Origin: Streptomyces lomondensis
GTDB taxonomy: Bacteria; Actinomycetota; Actinomycetes; Streptomycetales; Streptomycetaceae
Direction: 5' to 3'
Assembly: GCF_014651035.1 (NCBI RefSeq)
Contig: NZ_BMWC01000005.1
Span: 310,001 to 374,000, forward strand
DNA length: 64,000 bases
The notes under the pieces are model-generated. The model had not been told where the DNA came from, made no database searches, and worked only from the letters and a program-made list of their open reading frames with translations. Of the stretch, positions 50,495 through 60,179 are shown in pieces (positions within the stretch are counted from its first letter, which is position 1; each line of letters opens with the position of its first letter). The position numbers were made by a program, and so were the translations under genes.

Positions 50495-51712
50495 GTGCCT
50501 CGTACCGTCAGGGACGTCGTCTTCGTAGACGGCGTCCGCACCCCGTTCGGCAAGGCGGGCCCGAAGGGCATCTACCACGAGACCCGTGCCGACGACCTCG
50601 TCGTGAAGGCGATCCGGGAGCTGCTGCGCCGCAACCCCGGTCTCGACCCGAAGAAGATCGACGAGGTCGCCATCGCCGCGACCACGCAGATCGGCGACCA
50701 GGGCCTGACCATCGGCCGCACGGCGGGCATTCTCGCCGGGCTGCCGCAGTCCGTGCCCGGTTACTCCATCGACCGCATGTGCGCCGGCGCCCTGACAGCC
50801 GTCACCACGGTGGCCGGTTCCGTCGCCTTCGGCGCGTACGACGTGGCCATCGCGGGCGGTGTCGAGCACATGGGCCGTCACCCCATGGGTGAGGGCGTGG
50901 ACCCGAACCCGCGGTTCGTCTCCGAGAAGCTGGTCGACGAGTCGGCCCTGTTCATGGGCATGACCGCGGAGAACCTGCACGACCGGTACCCGCAGATCAC
51001 CAAGCTGCGCGCCGACGAGTACGCCGTGCGCTCCCAGGAGAAGGCCGCCAAGGCGTACGCCAACGGCAAGATCCAGGCCGACCTGGTGCCGATCTCGGTG
51101 CGCCGCACCTCCCCCGAGGCCGGTGAGACCGGCTGGGGCCTGGTCACCGCCGACGAGCCGATGCGCCCGGGCACGACCCTGGAGAACCTCTCCGGTCTGA
51201 AGACGCCGTTCCGCGTCCACGGCCGGGTCACCGCCGGTAACGCGGCCGGGCTGAACGACGGCGCCACCGCCTCGCTCATCGCCTCCGAGGACTTCGCCCG
51301 GGAGAACGACCTCCCCGTGAAGATGCGCCTGGTCTCCTACTCCTTCGCGGGCGTCGAGCCGGAGGTCATGGGCTACGGCCCGATCCCGGCGACGGAGAAG
51401 GCGCTGGCCCAGGCGGGCCTGTCGATCTCCGACATCGGCCTGTTCGAGATCAACGAGGCCTTCGCCGTCCAGGTCCTGGCCTTCCTCGACCACTACGGCA
51501 TCGCCGACGACGACGAGCGCGTCAACCAGTACGGCGGCGCCATCGCCTTCGGCCACCCGCTGGCCTCCTCCGGCGTCCGCCTGATGACGCAGCTGGCCCG
51601 CCAGTTCGAGGAGCAGCCGCACGTCCGCTACGGCCTGACCACCATGTGCGTCGGCTTCGGCATGGGCGCGACGGTCATCTGGGAGAACCCGCACTTCGAG
51701 GGGGACAAGTGA
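50495..51712 (+). CDS. Thiolase (acetyl-CoA acyltransferase, FadA-type)
   Basis: A 405-residue thiolase that cleaves 3-ketoacyl-CoA with CoA in beta-oxidation. The nucleophile Cys is in SIDRMCAGALTAV (about residue 93), and the other catalytic loops are INEAFAVQ, GGAIAFGHPLASSGVR and MCVGFGMGATVIW with the second Cys. GTG 50495 follows GGAGGAGAG. The stop overlaps the FadJ-type gene start by 4 bp (GTGA), so the pair forms the fatty-acid oxidation complex. Confidence 0.92.
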   Translation: MPRTVRDVVFVDGVRTPFGKAGPKGIYHETRADDLVVKAIRELLRRNPGLDPKKIDEVAIAATTQIGDQGLTIGRTAGILAGLPQSVPGYSIDRMCAGALTAVTTVAGSVAFGAYDVAIAGGVEHMGRHPMGEGVDPNPRFVSEKLVDESALFMGMTAENLHDRYPQITKLRADEYAVRSQEKAAKAYANGKIQADLVPISVRRTSPEAGETGWGLVTADEPMRPGTTLENLSGLKTPFRVHGRVTAGNAAGLNDGATASLIASEDFARENDLPVKMRLVSYSFAGVEPEVMGYGPIPATEKALAQAGLSISDIGLFEINEAFAVQVLAFLDHYGIADDDERVNQYGGAIAFGHPLASSGVRLMTQLARQFEEQPHVRYGLTTMCVGFGMGATVIWENPHFEGDK

Positions 51713-53838
51713 GCACCACCGCCGAGCTTCTGAAGCAGGCCTCCGAGCTGTTCCCGGACGAGGTCGTCACGAGTGCGCACGTACGCCACTTCGACCTGCC
51801 GCTGGGTGCCGGGCGCTTCGCCCTGATCACCCTGGACAACGGCCACGACCACACCAAGCCGACCACCTTCGGCCCGGCCTCGCTGGCGAACCTCAACGCC
51901 GCCATCGACCAGGTCGAGAAGGAGGCGGCGGACGGCGAGATCGTCGGCGTCGGCATCACCGGCAAGCCGTTCATCTTCGCGGTCGGCGCCGACCTCAAGG
52001 GCGTGGAGATCCTCAAGGAGTACGAGCACGCGCTCGCCATCGGCAAGGGCGGCCACGAGGTCTTCAAGCGGCTGTCCAAGCTGGCCGTGCCGACCTTCGC
52101 GTACTACAACGGCGCCGCGATGGGCGGCGGTGTCGAGGTCGGTCTGCACTGCACCTACCGGACCGTCTCCTCGGCCGTCCCGGCGTTCTCACTGCCCGAG
52201 GTGTTCCTCGGCCTGGTCCCGGGCTGGGGCGGCTGCACGCTGCTGCCGAACCTGATCGGCCCCGAGAAGGCCGTCTCGGTGATCATCGAGAACAGCCTCA
52301 ACCAGAACAAGCAGCTGGGGGGCAAGCAGGTCTACGAGCTCGGGATCGCCGACGCGATCTTCGAGGGCGCGGACTTCCTGGAGCAGTCGCTGATCTGGAC
52401 GGCGTCCGTCCTCAAGGGCGAGATCGAGATCGAGCGCCCGGTGATCGACCGCGGCGAGGGCTGGGACCAGGCCGTCGCCAAGGGCCGCTTCATCGCGGAC
52501 TCCAAGGTGCACGGCGCCGCCCCGGCCGCGTACCGCGCCCTGGACATCATCGCCGCCGCCAAGAACGGCGACCTCCAGCAGGGCTACGACGCCGAGGACA
52601 AGGCCCTCGCCGACCTCATCATGGGCGGCGAACTGCGCGCCGGCATCTACGCCTTCAACCTGGTGCAGAAGCGCGGCAAGCGCCCGGCCGGTGCCCCGGA
52701 CAAGAGCCTGGCCCGCCCGGTCACCAAGGTCGGTGTCGTCGGCGCCGGTCTGATGGCCAGCCAGCTCGCGCTGCTGTTCCTGCGCCGCCTGGAGGTGCCG
52801 GTCGTGCTGACCGACATCGACCAGGAGCGCGTCGACAAGGGTGTGGGCTACGTCCACGCCGAGATCGACAAGCTGCTCGGCAAGGGCCGTATCAACCAGG
52901 ACAAGGCCAACCGCCTCAAGGCGCTGGTGACCGGTGTGCTGGACAAGGCCGAGGGCTTCGCGGACGCGGACTTCATCATCGAGGCCGTGTTCGAGGAGAT
53001 GGGCGTCAAGCAGAAGGTGTTCGCGGAGGTCGAGGCGGTCGCCCCGGCGCACGCGGTCCTCGCCACCAACACCTCCTCGCTGTCGGTGTCGGAGATGGCG
53101 TCGAAGCTGAAGCACCCCGAGCGGGTCGTCGGCTTCCACTTCTTCAACCCGGTCGCCGTGCTGCCGCTGCTGGAGATCGTCCGCGGTGAGCAGACCGACG
53201 ACGCCTCCCTGGCCACGGCGTTCGGCGTCGCCAAGAAGCTGAAGAAGACCGCGGTCCTCGTGAAGGACGCCCCGGCGTTCGTCGTGAACCGCATCCTGAC
53301 CCGCTTCATGGGCGAGATCCAGAACGTCATCGACGAGGGCACCCCCGTCGAGGTCGCCGAGAAGGCCGTCGAGCCGCTGGGCCTGCCGATGTCGCCGCTG
53401 GTCCTGCTGGAGCTGGTCGGCCCGGCGATCGGCCTGCACGTCTCCGAGACGCTCAACAAGGCGTTCCCGGACCGCTTCACGGTCTCCCCGAACCTCAAGG
53501 CGGTCGTCGAGGCGGGCAAGCGCGGCTTCTACGTCTACGACAGCGGCAAGCCGGAGCTGGACCCGGAGGTCGCCGCGCTGCTGAAGCAGGGCGACAGCGT
53601 CCTGACGGAGGAGCAGGTGCGCGAGCGCGTGCTGGACGCGGTGGCGCAGGAGATCGGGCTCATGCTCGACGAGGGCGTCGTCGCCGAGGCCCAGGACATC
53701 GACCTGTGCCTCATCACGGGCGCCGGCTGGCCGTTCCACCTGGGCGGCATCACGCCGTACCTGGACCGCGAGGGCGTCTCCGAGCGCGTCAACGGCAAGA
53801 AGTTCCTGGCTCCGGGCGTGGCGAGCGTCCCGGCGTAA
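51709..53838 (+). CDS. FadJ/FadB-type multifunctional enoyl-CoA hydratase/3-hydroxyacyl-CoA dehydrogenase
   Basis: A 709-residue fusion enzyme. The N-terminal crotonase (1-~310) shows FIFAVGADLKGVEILKEYE and NGAAMGGGVEVGLH, the catalytic oxyanion/Glu region being LPEVFLGLVPGWGG. The C-terminal dehydrogenase starts with VGVVGAGLMASQLALLFLRR (about 337-357), then TNTSSLSVSEMA and VGFHFFNPVAVLPLLEIV with the catalytic His. It performs steps 2 and 3 of beta-oxidation. GTG 51709 overlaps the thiolase stop. Complete at both ends. Confidence 0.92.
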   Translation: MSTTAELLKQASELFPDEVVTSAHVRHFDLPLGAGRFALITLDNGHDHTKPTTFGPASLANLNAAIDQVEKEAADGEIVGVGITGKPFIFAVGADLKGVEILKEYEHALAIGKGGHEVFKRLSKLAVPTFAYYNGAAMGGGVEVGLHCTYRTVSSAVPAFSLPEVFLGLVPGWGGCTLLPNLIGPEKAVSVIIENSLNQNKQLGGKQVYELGIADAIFEGADFLEQSLIWTASVLKGEIEIERPVIDRGEGWDQAVAKGRFIADSKVHGAAPAAYRALDIIAAAKNGDLQQGYDAEDKALADLIMGGELRAGIYAFNLVQKRGKRPAGAPDKSLARPVTKVGVVGAGLMASQLALLFLRRLEVPVVLTDIDQERVDKGVGYVHAEIDKLLGKGRINQDKANRLKALVTGVLDKAEGFADADFIIEAVFEEMGVKQKVFAEVEAVAPAHAVLATNTSSLSVSEMASKLKHPERVVGFHFFNPVAVLPLLEIVRGEQTDDASLATAFGVAKKLKKTAVLVKDAPAFVVNRILTRFMGEIQNVIDEGTPVEVAEKAVEPLGLPMSPLVLLELVGPAIGLHVSETLNKAFPDRFTVSPNLKAVVEAGKRGFYVYDSGKPELDPEVAALLKQGDSVLTEEQVRERVLDAVAQEIGLMLDEGVVAEAQDIDLCLITGAGWPFHLGGITPYLDREGVSERVNGKKFLAPGVASVPA

Positions 53839-54001
53839 CGCGTTACCCCTGAGGGGGGTGGGGCGTGCGGTAACAATCCGTGCACCCGCCCCCCTTTGTG
53901 TATGCCGCCACGGATAGGATCCTCACACAATCCGACCATTGTTTACCTGGCCCTGACGGTCTCCACCCAAGACCACCGGGTGTCCATCGAAGGAGTCTTC
54001 C

Positions 54002-55441
54002 GTGGCGTCCTCCCGTCGCCGAACACCCCGACGCCGGGTTTGGCCCAAGATCAGGCTCCTGCTCCTCGTCGCCGTGGTCGCCGCCGGAGGTACGGCGCTC
54101 TACCCGGTGTGGAAGGCGGCGAACCCGGACCCGCCCGAGCTGAAGGTCCGCTACCGGACCGACACTCCGGCGACGGCGGCGGTGGCCAAGCCGTCACTGG
54201 AGGTCTTCAACGACACGGACAAGCCCCTGCCGTTGAGCGAGGTGACGCTCCGGTACTGGTTCACCGCCGAGGACTCCGCCTCGTACGCCTTCAACTGTGT
54301 GAACGCCGTCTTCGGCTGCTCGAACGTGGCCGGGCGGATCGTCGCGATGGACAAGCCCACCGACACCGCCGACCACTACCTGGAGCTCCGGTTCACCGAG
54401 GGCGCGGGCGATCTCGAGCCCGGCGCCAACAGCAAGGGCATCGACGTCCAGCTCTTCCGCACCGACCACAAGAAGCTGAAGCAGTCCGACGACCGCTCCT
54501 TCGACGCCGGGATGACGTCCTACAAGGAGGCGGAGAAGGTCACCGCGTACAAGCGGGGCGTCCTCGCCTGGGGCGAGGAGCCGGACGGCACCAAGGCGAG
54601 CGACGAGAAGAAGGCGACGGCGAAGGCCGCACCCGACCCGCTGCCGGCCCCGCCGGCCGGGGTGCTGTTCGACGACTTCTCCTACCAGGGCCCCAAGGAC
54701 CCCGCCCTGTTCAAGCACGGCTGGCTGGTCCGCACCAGCAAGGGCGGTCCCGGCATCGAGAACACCTGGTCGGCGGAGGGCGTCAGCTTCCCCACCGCCG
54801 GGGGCTCCCACGCGGACGGCCAAGTGCTCAACCTGCGGGCGAGCACGGACGGCACCAAGGCCGGGACCAGGCAGGCGAGCCTCGGCACGGCCGCGGCCAA
54901 GTTCCGCGACGGCACCTACGCGGCCCGCATCCACCTCAGCGACAAGCCGGCCACCGGTGACGGCGGCGACCACGTCAACCAGACCTTCTACACCATCGGC
55001 GGCAAGGGCTCGACGTACAGCGAGCTGGACAACGAGTACATGCCGAACGGCGGCTGGGGCCGGCCCGGGCCCAAGCTCGACACGGTGACCTGGTACGACC
55101 ACAAGACGAACGACCGCGTCTACGAGACCACGAACAAGAGTCTCGACGCCTGGCACACCATGCTGATCCGGGTGAAGGACGGTGTCGTCGCCTACTGGCT
55201 CGACGGCAAGAAGCTCTTCGTCAGCAGCGGGAAGTACGCCCCGCGCGCGGACATGTCCGTGAACTTCAACCACTGGTTCATTGATCTGCCGTTCAAGGGG
55301 GAACGCGCCTGGGACATGAAGGTCGACTGGCTCTACTACAACGCGAACGACACGCTGTCGGCGAAGGAAGTCCAGTCCGAGGTCGAGGACTTCACGAACG
55401 ACGGCATGCACTACTTCGACACGGTCCGGGGGTCCCGGTGA
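54002..55441 (+). CDS. Exported CBM3-like/GH16-like glycan-active protein
   Basis: A 479-residue protein with one N-terminal membrane span (IRLLLLVAVVAAGGTALYPV) after a basic tail. Residues ~45-185 resemble a family-3 carbohydrate-binding module (LEVFNDTDKPLPLSEVTLRY, SYAFNCVNAVFGCSNVAGR). Residues ~215-475 form a concanavalin-type domain with a GH16-style ELDNEYMPNGGWG motif, retaining the catalytic E-x-D-x-E pattern. It would bind and perhaps cut an extracellular glucan-like polymer. GTG 54002 follows GAAGGAG, and the end overlaps the deacetylase start by 4 bp. Confidence 0.7.
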   Translation: MASSRRRTPRRRVWPKIRLLLLVAVVAAGGTALYPVWKAANPDPPELKVRYRTDTPATAAVAKPSLEVFNDTDKPLPLSEVTLRYWFTAEDSASYAFNCVNAVFGCSNVAGRIVAMDKPTDTADHYLELRFTEGAGDLEPGANSKGIDVQLFRTDHKKLKQSDDRSFDAGMTSYKEAEKVTAYKRGVLAWGEEPDGTKASDEKKATAKAAPDPLPAPPAGVLFDDFSYQGPKDPALFKHGWLVRTSKGGPGIENTWSAEGVSFPTAGGSHADGQVLNLRASTDGTKAGTRQASLGTAAAKFRDGTYAARIHLSDKPATGDGGDHVNQTFYTIGGKGSTYSELDNEYMPNGGWGRPGPKLDTVTWYDHKTNDRVYETTNKSLDAWHTMLIRVKDGVVAYWLDGKKLFVSSGKYAPRADMSVNFNHWFIDLPFKGERAWDMKVDWLYYNANDTLSAKEVQSEVEDFTNDGMHYFDTVRGSR

Positions 55442-56883
55442 GGAAGAAACAACCAGTGGTGAGCCGGCGCAACGCGCTGCTCCTGGGCGGAACGGGAGGG
55501 GCCGCCCTGGCGGGCGGTGGTGCCTGGCTGGGGAACGTGGCGGCGCAGCCCGCCGCCGCTGAGGCGGTCGAGGCGGCCATCGGGGGCCTGACCACCCCGC
55601 CGTCCTACGCCCCGTCGGGCCGCCGCCCCAAGTACCGCCGGGCCAGTTGGTCCCAGCAGTTCCAGGCCGGCCACGGCTGGACGCCGGGGGGCGCGGGCAC
55701 CGCGTCGGCCGAGGCGAACGACAAGTCCGTCTTCGTCCGCGGCACCCAGTCGGTCCGGGTGACCACGAACGGCACCGGCAAGCAGTCCTACGTCCGCAGG
55801 ACCGGCCTGCCCGCGCTGAACCTGACCGGCAAGATGATCCGGCTCGTCTTCCGCGTCGACGACGTGACGAACCTGGCCAAGATGGTCTTCTACCTGGGCA
55901 GCGGCTCCCTCGCGAACCACTTCTCCTGGTCGTTCCACGCGCACTCCAAGACGGCGGCCAACTACGTCCAGTCCGGCGAGTGGGTGACGGTCCACCTCCA
56001 GTGGGCGGACGTCAACGGGGCGGCCGGGACGTACTCCATCGGTGCCGGCGGCAAGCCGTCCACGAAGACCGGCTTCACCGACATGTCGTTCGCCGTGTAC
56101 GACAACGCGGGCGGCCCGGTGACCTACCGCCTCCAGGCCGTGGAGCTGATACCGGACACGGTCTCGGTCTTCCCCAAGGGCGTCGTCTCCCTCACGTTCG
56201 ACGACTCCCACAAGTCCGTCCACGACCTGGCCCGGCCGGTCATGGACCGCTTCGGCTTCCCCGGCACGGTCTACAACATCGCCGACGCCATCGGCATCGG
56301 CAGCTTCCTGACGGTCGAGCAGATGCGGTCGATGCAGGACTTCTCCGGCTGGGAGATGGCGGGCCACTCGTACGCCAACGCCGTCCACACGGCCAGCTAC
56401 CCCAAGCTCACCGCCGAGCAGGCCGACGACGACTTCCGGAAGCTGCGCGAGTGGCTGGTGTCCAACGGCTTCACCAGCGAGCACTTCGCCTATCCGCACG
56501 GCGCGTTCCAGAAGACGACGGACGGTGTCCCGGTCGACCAGATCGCGAGCCGGCACTTCACCACGGCCCGTTCGATCATCTCCGAGACGATCGAGTCGTT
56601 CGCCCCGGCGATGCCGTACCGCCTCAAGGCGCTGACCGGCATCAACGACGGCACCGGCATCGGCGGTACGGCACTGTCCAAGCTGACGGGCGCGGGCGGC
56701 CGGCTCGACCGGTGCGTGAACAGCGGTGACTGGCTGATCCTCTGCCTGCACAAGGTCGTCGACGGCGCCCCGGCGACGAGCACCGAGATCGGCAAGGCGG
56801 GCCTGGAGACGCTGATGAAGGCGATCGACGACCGGGACATCCCGGTGCTGACGGTCGAGGAGGCGATGGCCTCGTACACCTGA
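55438..56883 (+). CDS. Exported polysaccharide deacetylase with N-terminal beta-sandwich domain
   Basis: A 481-residue protein with a twin-arginine-like leader (VSRRNALLLGGTGGAALAGG). Residues ~60-235 look like a carbohydrate-binding jelly roll (SWSQQFQAGHGWTPGGAGTA; FSWSFHAHSKTAANYVQSGE). The NodB domain (~245-481) has VVSLTFDDSH and MAGHSYANAVH; both catalytic and metal residues (D, D, H, H) are visible. Coupled by 4 bp to the CBM3/GH16 gene, it likely deacetylates the same exopolymer. Start codon is GTG 55438. A bidirectional hairpin follows. Confidence 0.85.
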   Translation: MRKKQPVVSRRNALLLGGTGGAALAGGGAWLGNVAAQPAAAEAVEAAIGGLTTPPSYAPSGRRPKYRRASWSQQFQAGHGWTPGGAGTASAEANDKSVFVRGTQSVRVTTNGTGKQSYVRRTGLPALNLTGKMIRLVFRVDDVTNLAKMVFYLGSGSLANHFSWSFHAHSKTAANYVQSGEWVTVHLQWADVNGAAGTYSIGAGGKPSTKTGFTDMSFAVYDNAGGPVTYRLQAVELIPDTVSVFPKGVVSLTFDDSHKSVHDLARPVMDRFGFPGTVYNIADAIGIGSFLTVEQMRSMQDFSGWEMAGHSYANAVHTASYPKLTAEQADDDFRKLREWLVSNGFTSEHFAYPHGAFQKTTDGVPVDQIASRHFTTARSIISETIESFAPAMPYRLKALTGINDGTGIGGTALSKLTGAGGRLDRCVNSGDWLILCLHKVVDGAPATSTEIGKAGLETLMKAIDDRDIPVLTVEEAMASYT

Positions 56884-56891
56884 GGCCCCAG

Positions 56892-56931
56892 CACGACAGG
56901 GGGGCGGCCGTGCGGCCGCCCCCCTGTCGTG
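56892..56931. terminator. Bidirectional hairpin between convergent polysaccharide operons
   Basis: 19-bp perfect arms (56892-56910 and 56913-56931) with a 2-nt loop, GC-rich. It lies 9 bp after the deacetylase stop and 13 bp before the GT2 stop on the other strand. Confidence 0.8.
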
Positions 56932-56943
56932 TCTTCTACGGCG

Positions 56944-58701
56944 CTACCAGCCGCCCTGCCCGTAGCCCTGCCCGTGCCCCTGTCCCTGGCCCTGCTGCCA
57001 GGACGGGTCCTGGTACGGATACCCGCCCTGCTGCGGGTCGTGGCCCTGGCCCGGGTACGGCTGCTGGTACGGGTCGTATCCGCCCTGCCACTGCTGCCGG
57101 CCGGCCGGTTCCGGCGTCCCCCAGCTCACGCGCTGCTGCGGGACACCCGCGTGCTGCTCCTCGTCGTAGCCCGGGATCGGCTGCGGCTGGGCCGGGATGC
57201 CGCCCGCCGGGCGGGGCCGGGTGCGCAGGGCCACGCCCTCCAGACGCATCAGCTGGAGCGTCTCGGTGACCTTCTTGTCGGAGTACGGGTCCTCCTCCTC
57301 GAAGATCTCCGTCACCTCGGACTCGTGGTCACCGGCCACGGACACCTCGACACCGCCCTGGCGGGTGCCCCAACTGCCCTTGTGCAGGGTGAACAGGGCG
57401 TAGAACCGCAGCGGGGTCAGCAGCGTCAGCTGGATGACGCCGTAGATGGGCGCGAGCAGGAACATGCCGAACCGCTTGACGAAGCCCATGCCGCGGCGCG
57501 GGAAGTCCAGGTAGCGCACATTGCGGAGGTAGCCCATCAGCACCATGAAGATGAGGTAGTCGCCGATGTGGTGGACGAACTGCTCGGGCTTGATGATCGG
57601 CAGGATGACCATCGAGTAGAACATCGCCGAGCCGAAGACCAGCCACAGCGCGAGTTCCATGCAGGTCAGCCAGAAGGCCGGCCGGTACTTCTTCTGGTGC
57701 CGGAAGGCCCACAGGGACTCGCGGAAGAAGGACTTGTTCCAGCGGACCTGCTGGCGCAGGAAGTGCGGCAGCTTCTCGGGGACGGCGGTGTAGCCGACGG
57801 CCGTCTCCTGGAAGACGACCTGGCCTTCCATCAGGCAGTAGTTGGTCATGCGGCGGTCGTCGCCGAAGACGGCCGGCTTGCCCAGGAACTGCTGGTTGAG
57901 GAAGTCCGGCAGGTACTTGCGCACCAGCGTGCCGCGGTACGCGGAGAGCGCGCCGCAGCAGCACAGGACCGACTTCAGCCGCGAGTAGGCGGCCCGCTCG
58001 AAGAGGAACGAGTTGCCGTAGCGCAGGTCCTGGAGGCGGGTGAAGATGTTGCTGTCGTGGTTGAGCGCCAGCACCATGCCGGTGGAGGCCATGATCTTCT
58101 CGTCGGCCAGCGGCAGCAGCAGCTCGCGCACGGTGTCCCGGGACAGGACCGTGTCCGAGTCGACGCAGAGGAAGATGTCCGAGTACGGGGCGGCCTCGAA
58201 GCCCAGCGCCAGCGCCTCGCGCTTGCCCTTGTTCTCGGGCTGCACGCTGACCGTGTACTTGACGCCCTTGGCCTCGAACTCGCGGCGCATCTTCTTCGCG
58301 GCCCTGATACCGGAGTCGTTGGCGCTGGCGTCGTCGATGATGTGGATCTCGTTCGGCAGGCGGCTCTGCGCGAGGAGGCTGCGCATGCCCTGCTCGAACA
58401 TCACCGGGTCCTCGTTGTAGATCGGGATGACCGCGGTGACCCAGGCGTTCTCCAGGTACTCCAGCTCCTCCCGCCCGGCCTTGGCCGGACGGTAGAAGAG
58501 GGCGCCGAACATCTTCAGGGACAGCAGTCCCATGGCGCCCATCGAGTACAGGTGCAGGGAGCCGGCGTCGAGCCGGGTGGCGATCAGCGCGGCCAGGCCC
58601 AGGAAGACGAAGTACGAGACCTTCAGGTGCCGCCGCTTGCGGTGCGCGCGGCGGCCACCGGAGTCGACGGCCCCGGGTATGTACGTGTCTTCGGAAGTCA
58701 C
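56944..58701 (-). CDS. Processive GT2 glycosyltransferase (hyaluronan/cellulose-synthase-like)
   Basis: A 585-residue membrane synthase. Two N-terminal helices precede a GT-A domain with VIPIYNEDP, DDASAND, VDSDTVLS, GDDRRMTN and QQVRWNKSF, so the D, DxD, D and QxxRW catalytic residues are all present. Four or more C-terminal helices form a channel. The last ~90 residues are a Gln/Gly/Pro/Tyr-rich tail (QGQGQGHGQGYGQGGW) of low complexity. It should extend and export a sugar polymer. GTG 58701 overlaps the nucleotide-sugar dehydrogenase stop by 4 bp, which suggests that UDP-uronate is a substrate. It resembles HAS and chitin/cellulose synthases; the product is not known. Confidence 0.87.
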   Translation of the reverse strand: MTSEDTYIPGAVDSGGRRAHRKRRHLKVSYFVFLGLAALIATRLDAGSLHLYSMGAMGLLSLKMFGALFYRPAKAGREELEYLENAWVTAVIPIYNEDPVMFEQGMRSLLAQSRLPNEIHIIDDASANDSGIRAAKKMRREFEAKGVKYTVSVQPENKGKREALALGFEAAPYSDIFLCVDSDTVLSRDTVRELLLPLADEKIMASTGMVLALNHDSNIFTRLQDLRYGNSFLFERAAYSRLKSVLCCCGALSAYRGTLVRKYLPDFLNQQFLGKPAVFGDDRRMTNYCLMEGQVVFQETAVGYTAVPEKLPHFLRQQVRWNKSFFRESLWAFRHQKKYRPAFWLTCMELALWLVFGSAMFYSMVILPIIKPEQFVHHIGDYLIFMVLMGYLRNVRYLDFPRRGMGFVKRFGMFLLAPIYGVIQLTLLTPLRFYALFTLHKGSWGTRQGGVEVSVAGDHESEVTEIFEEEDPYSDKKVTETLQLMRLEGVALRTRPRPAGGIPAQPQPIPGYDEEQHAGVPQQRVSWGTPEPAGRQQWQGGYDPYQQPYPGQGHDPQQGGYPYQDPSWQQGQGQGHGQGYGQGGW

Positions 58702-59969
58702 AGCTTGACCACCCGCGGGTGGTCGGCGGACTTGCCCCGGGTGTCGAAGAGCGCCCGGGCCCGGTCCGCCAGCACGTCCAGGTCGATCTCGCGGTGCGGC
58801 TGGAGCAGGATGGTGAGGTCGGCGTCCTCGGCGGCGGCCAGGTAGTTCCCGGCCCGCTCGACGGGCTCGCCGCCGACCCGCCACTCCTCGACCCGCGGGT
58901 CGAAGTAGACCAGCTCGGCGCCGCGCGCGAGGAGGTTCTCCGCGACGGCCAGCGCCGGGCTCTCCCGCTGGTCGGAGATGTCCGGCTTGTACGTCACACC
59001 GAGCAGCAGCACGCGGGATCCGCGCACGGCCTTGCCCTGGTCGTTCAGCAGATCGGCCGCGCGGTTCACGACGTGCACGGGCATCCGCTGGTTGATCTCC
59101 TGCGCCAGCTCCACGAACCGGAACGGGATGCCCAGCGAACGCACCTTGTACGACAGGTAGTTGGGGTCGATCGGGATGCAGTGCCCGCCGACGCCGGGGC
59201 CGGGGTAGAAGGGCGCGAAGCCGAACGGCTTGGTGGACGCGCACCGGATGGCGTCCCACAGGTCGACGCCGATCTCACGGCAGAACATCGACATCTCGTT
59301 GACGAGGGCGATGTTGACGTGCCGGTAGGTGTTCTCCAGCAGCTTGGCCATCTCGGCCTCGCGGGTGCCCTTGGCCTCGACGACCCGGTTCACGAACCGC
59401 TCGTAGAGGGCGCGGGCGGCCTTGGTGCAGTCGGCCGTGATGCCGCCGACCACCTTGGGCGTGTTCTCCAGGCCGAAGGAGGCGTTGCCCGGGTCGATGC
59501 GCTCCGGGGAGAAGGCGAGGTGGAAGTCGGCTCCGACGCGCAGCCCGCCGGCCTCCAGCCGCGGCCGGACGACCTCGTCGGTCGTGCCCGGGTACGTCGT
59601 CGACTCCAGCACGACGAGCGTGCCGGCCCGCAGGTGGGCGGCGATGTCCTCGACGGCGGCGTGCACCGCGCCGAGGTCGGGAGCGCCGTGCTCGGTGAGC
59701 GGCGTCGGAACGCACACGACCACCGCGGCGGCATCGGCGATGACCCCGGGCCGGTCCGTGGCCTCGAAGCCCTGCTCCCGCATGGCGCGTACGTCGGCGT
59801 CGCTGATGTCGTCCACATGCGAACGGCCGGCGTTCAGCCCGTCGACGACCCGTCGGCTGCGGTCGAGACCGACCACCTTCAGGCCGGCGGCAGCCGCGGA
59901 CCTGGCCAACGGCAGCCCCACGTAACCGAGTCCGACCACGACAAGATCCACCGTGGAGGATCTGCTCAC
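58698..59969 (-). CDS. Nucleotide-sugar (UDP-glucose/UDP-ManNAc) dehydrogenase
   Basis: A 423-residue UDP-sugar 6-dehydrogenase making a UDP-uronic acid. The NAD site is VVVGLGYVGLPLARSAAAAG, and catalytic motifs include FSPERIDPGN, ENTYRHVNIALVNE and YPGPGVGGHCIPIDP with the nucleophile Cys. It is closest by motif to UDP-ManNAc and UDP-GlcNAc dehydrogenases, but UDP-glucose cannot be excluded. GTG 59969 (MSRSSTVD) is preferred over a TTG further upstream. It feeds the GT2 synthase encoded right behind it. Confidence 0.85.
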   Translation of the reverse strand: MSRSSTVDLVVVGLGYVGLPLARSAAAAGLKVVGLDRSRRVVDGLNAGRSHVDDISDADVRAMREQGFEATDRPGVIADAAAVVVCVPTPLTEHGAPDLGAVHAAVEDIAAHLRAGTLVVLESTTYPGTTDEVVRPRLEAGGLRVGADFHLAFSPERIDPGNASFGLENTPKVVGGITADCTKAARALYERFVNRVVEAKGTREAEMAKLLENTYRHVNIALVNEMSMFCREIGVDLWDAIRCASTKPFGFAPFYPGPGVGGHCIPIDPNYLSYKVRSLGIPFRFVELAQEINQRMPVHVVNRAADLLNDQGKAVRGSRVLLLGVTYKPDISDQRESPALAVAENLLARGAELVYFDPRVEEWRVGGEPVERAGNYLAAAEDADLTILLQPHREIDLDVLADRARALFDTRGKSADHPRVVKL

Positions 59970-60086
59970 GACATCATTCCCAACCCCCGGTTGCCACGGC
60001 CCCGGCCGGACGCACAGCAACCAGCCCCCCGAGCAAATTCGAACAAGTCCGAGGAGGTTAACAAGACCTTCACTTTTTGACCACGT

Positions 60087-60111
60087 TTACCCGAGGTGCG
60101 CCTTGTCACGC
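60087..60111 (-). promoter_or_regulatory. SigB-like promoter candidate for the GT2 operon
   Basis: Read on the minus strand, GCGT (60111-60108), 15 bp, GGGTAA (60092-60087). Streptomyces SigB-type sites are GNNT-N14/16-GGGTAY; the last base differs. It is 118 bp before GTG 59969. Confidence 0.25.
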
Positions 60112-60179
60112 ACACATCCGTACAACCCTCGACACACTTCGTGTGTCTGGAGCGACAGGAGCCTCAGAAGAACGGGGTG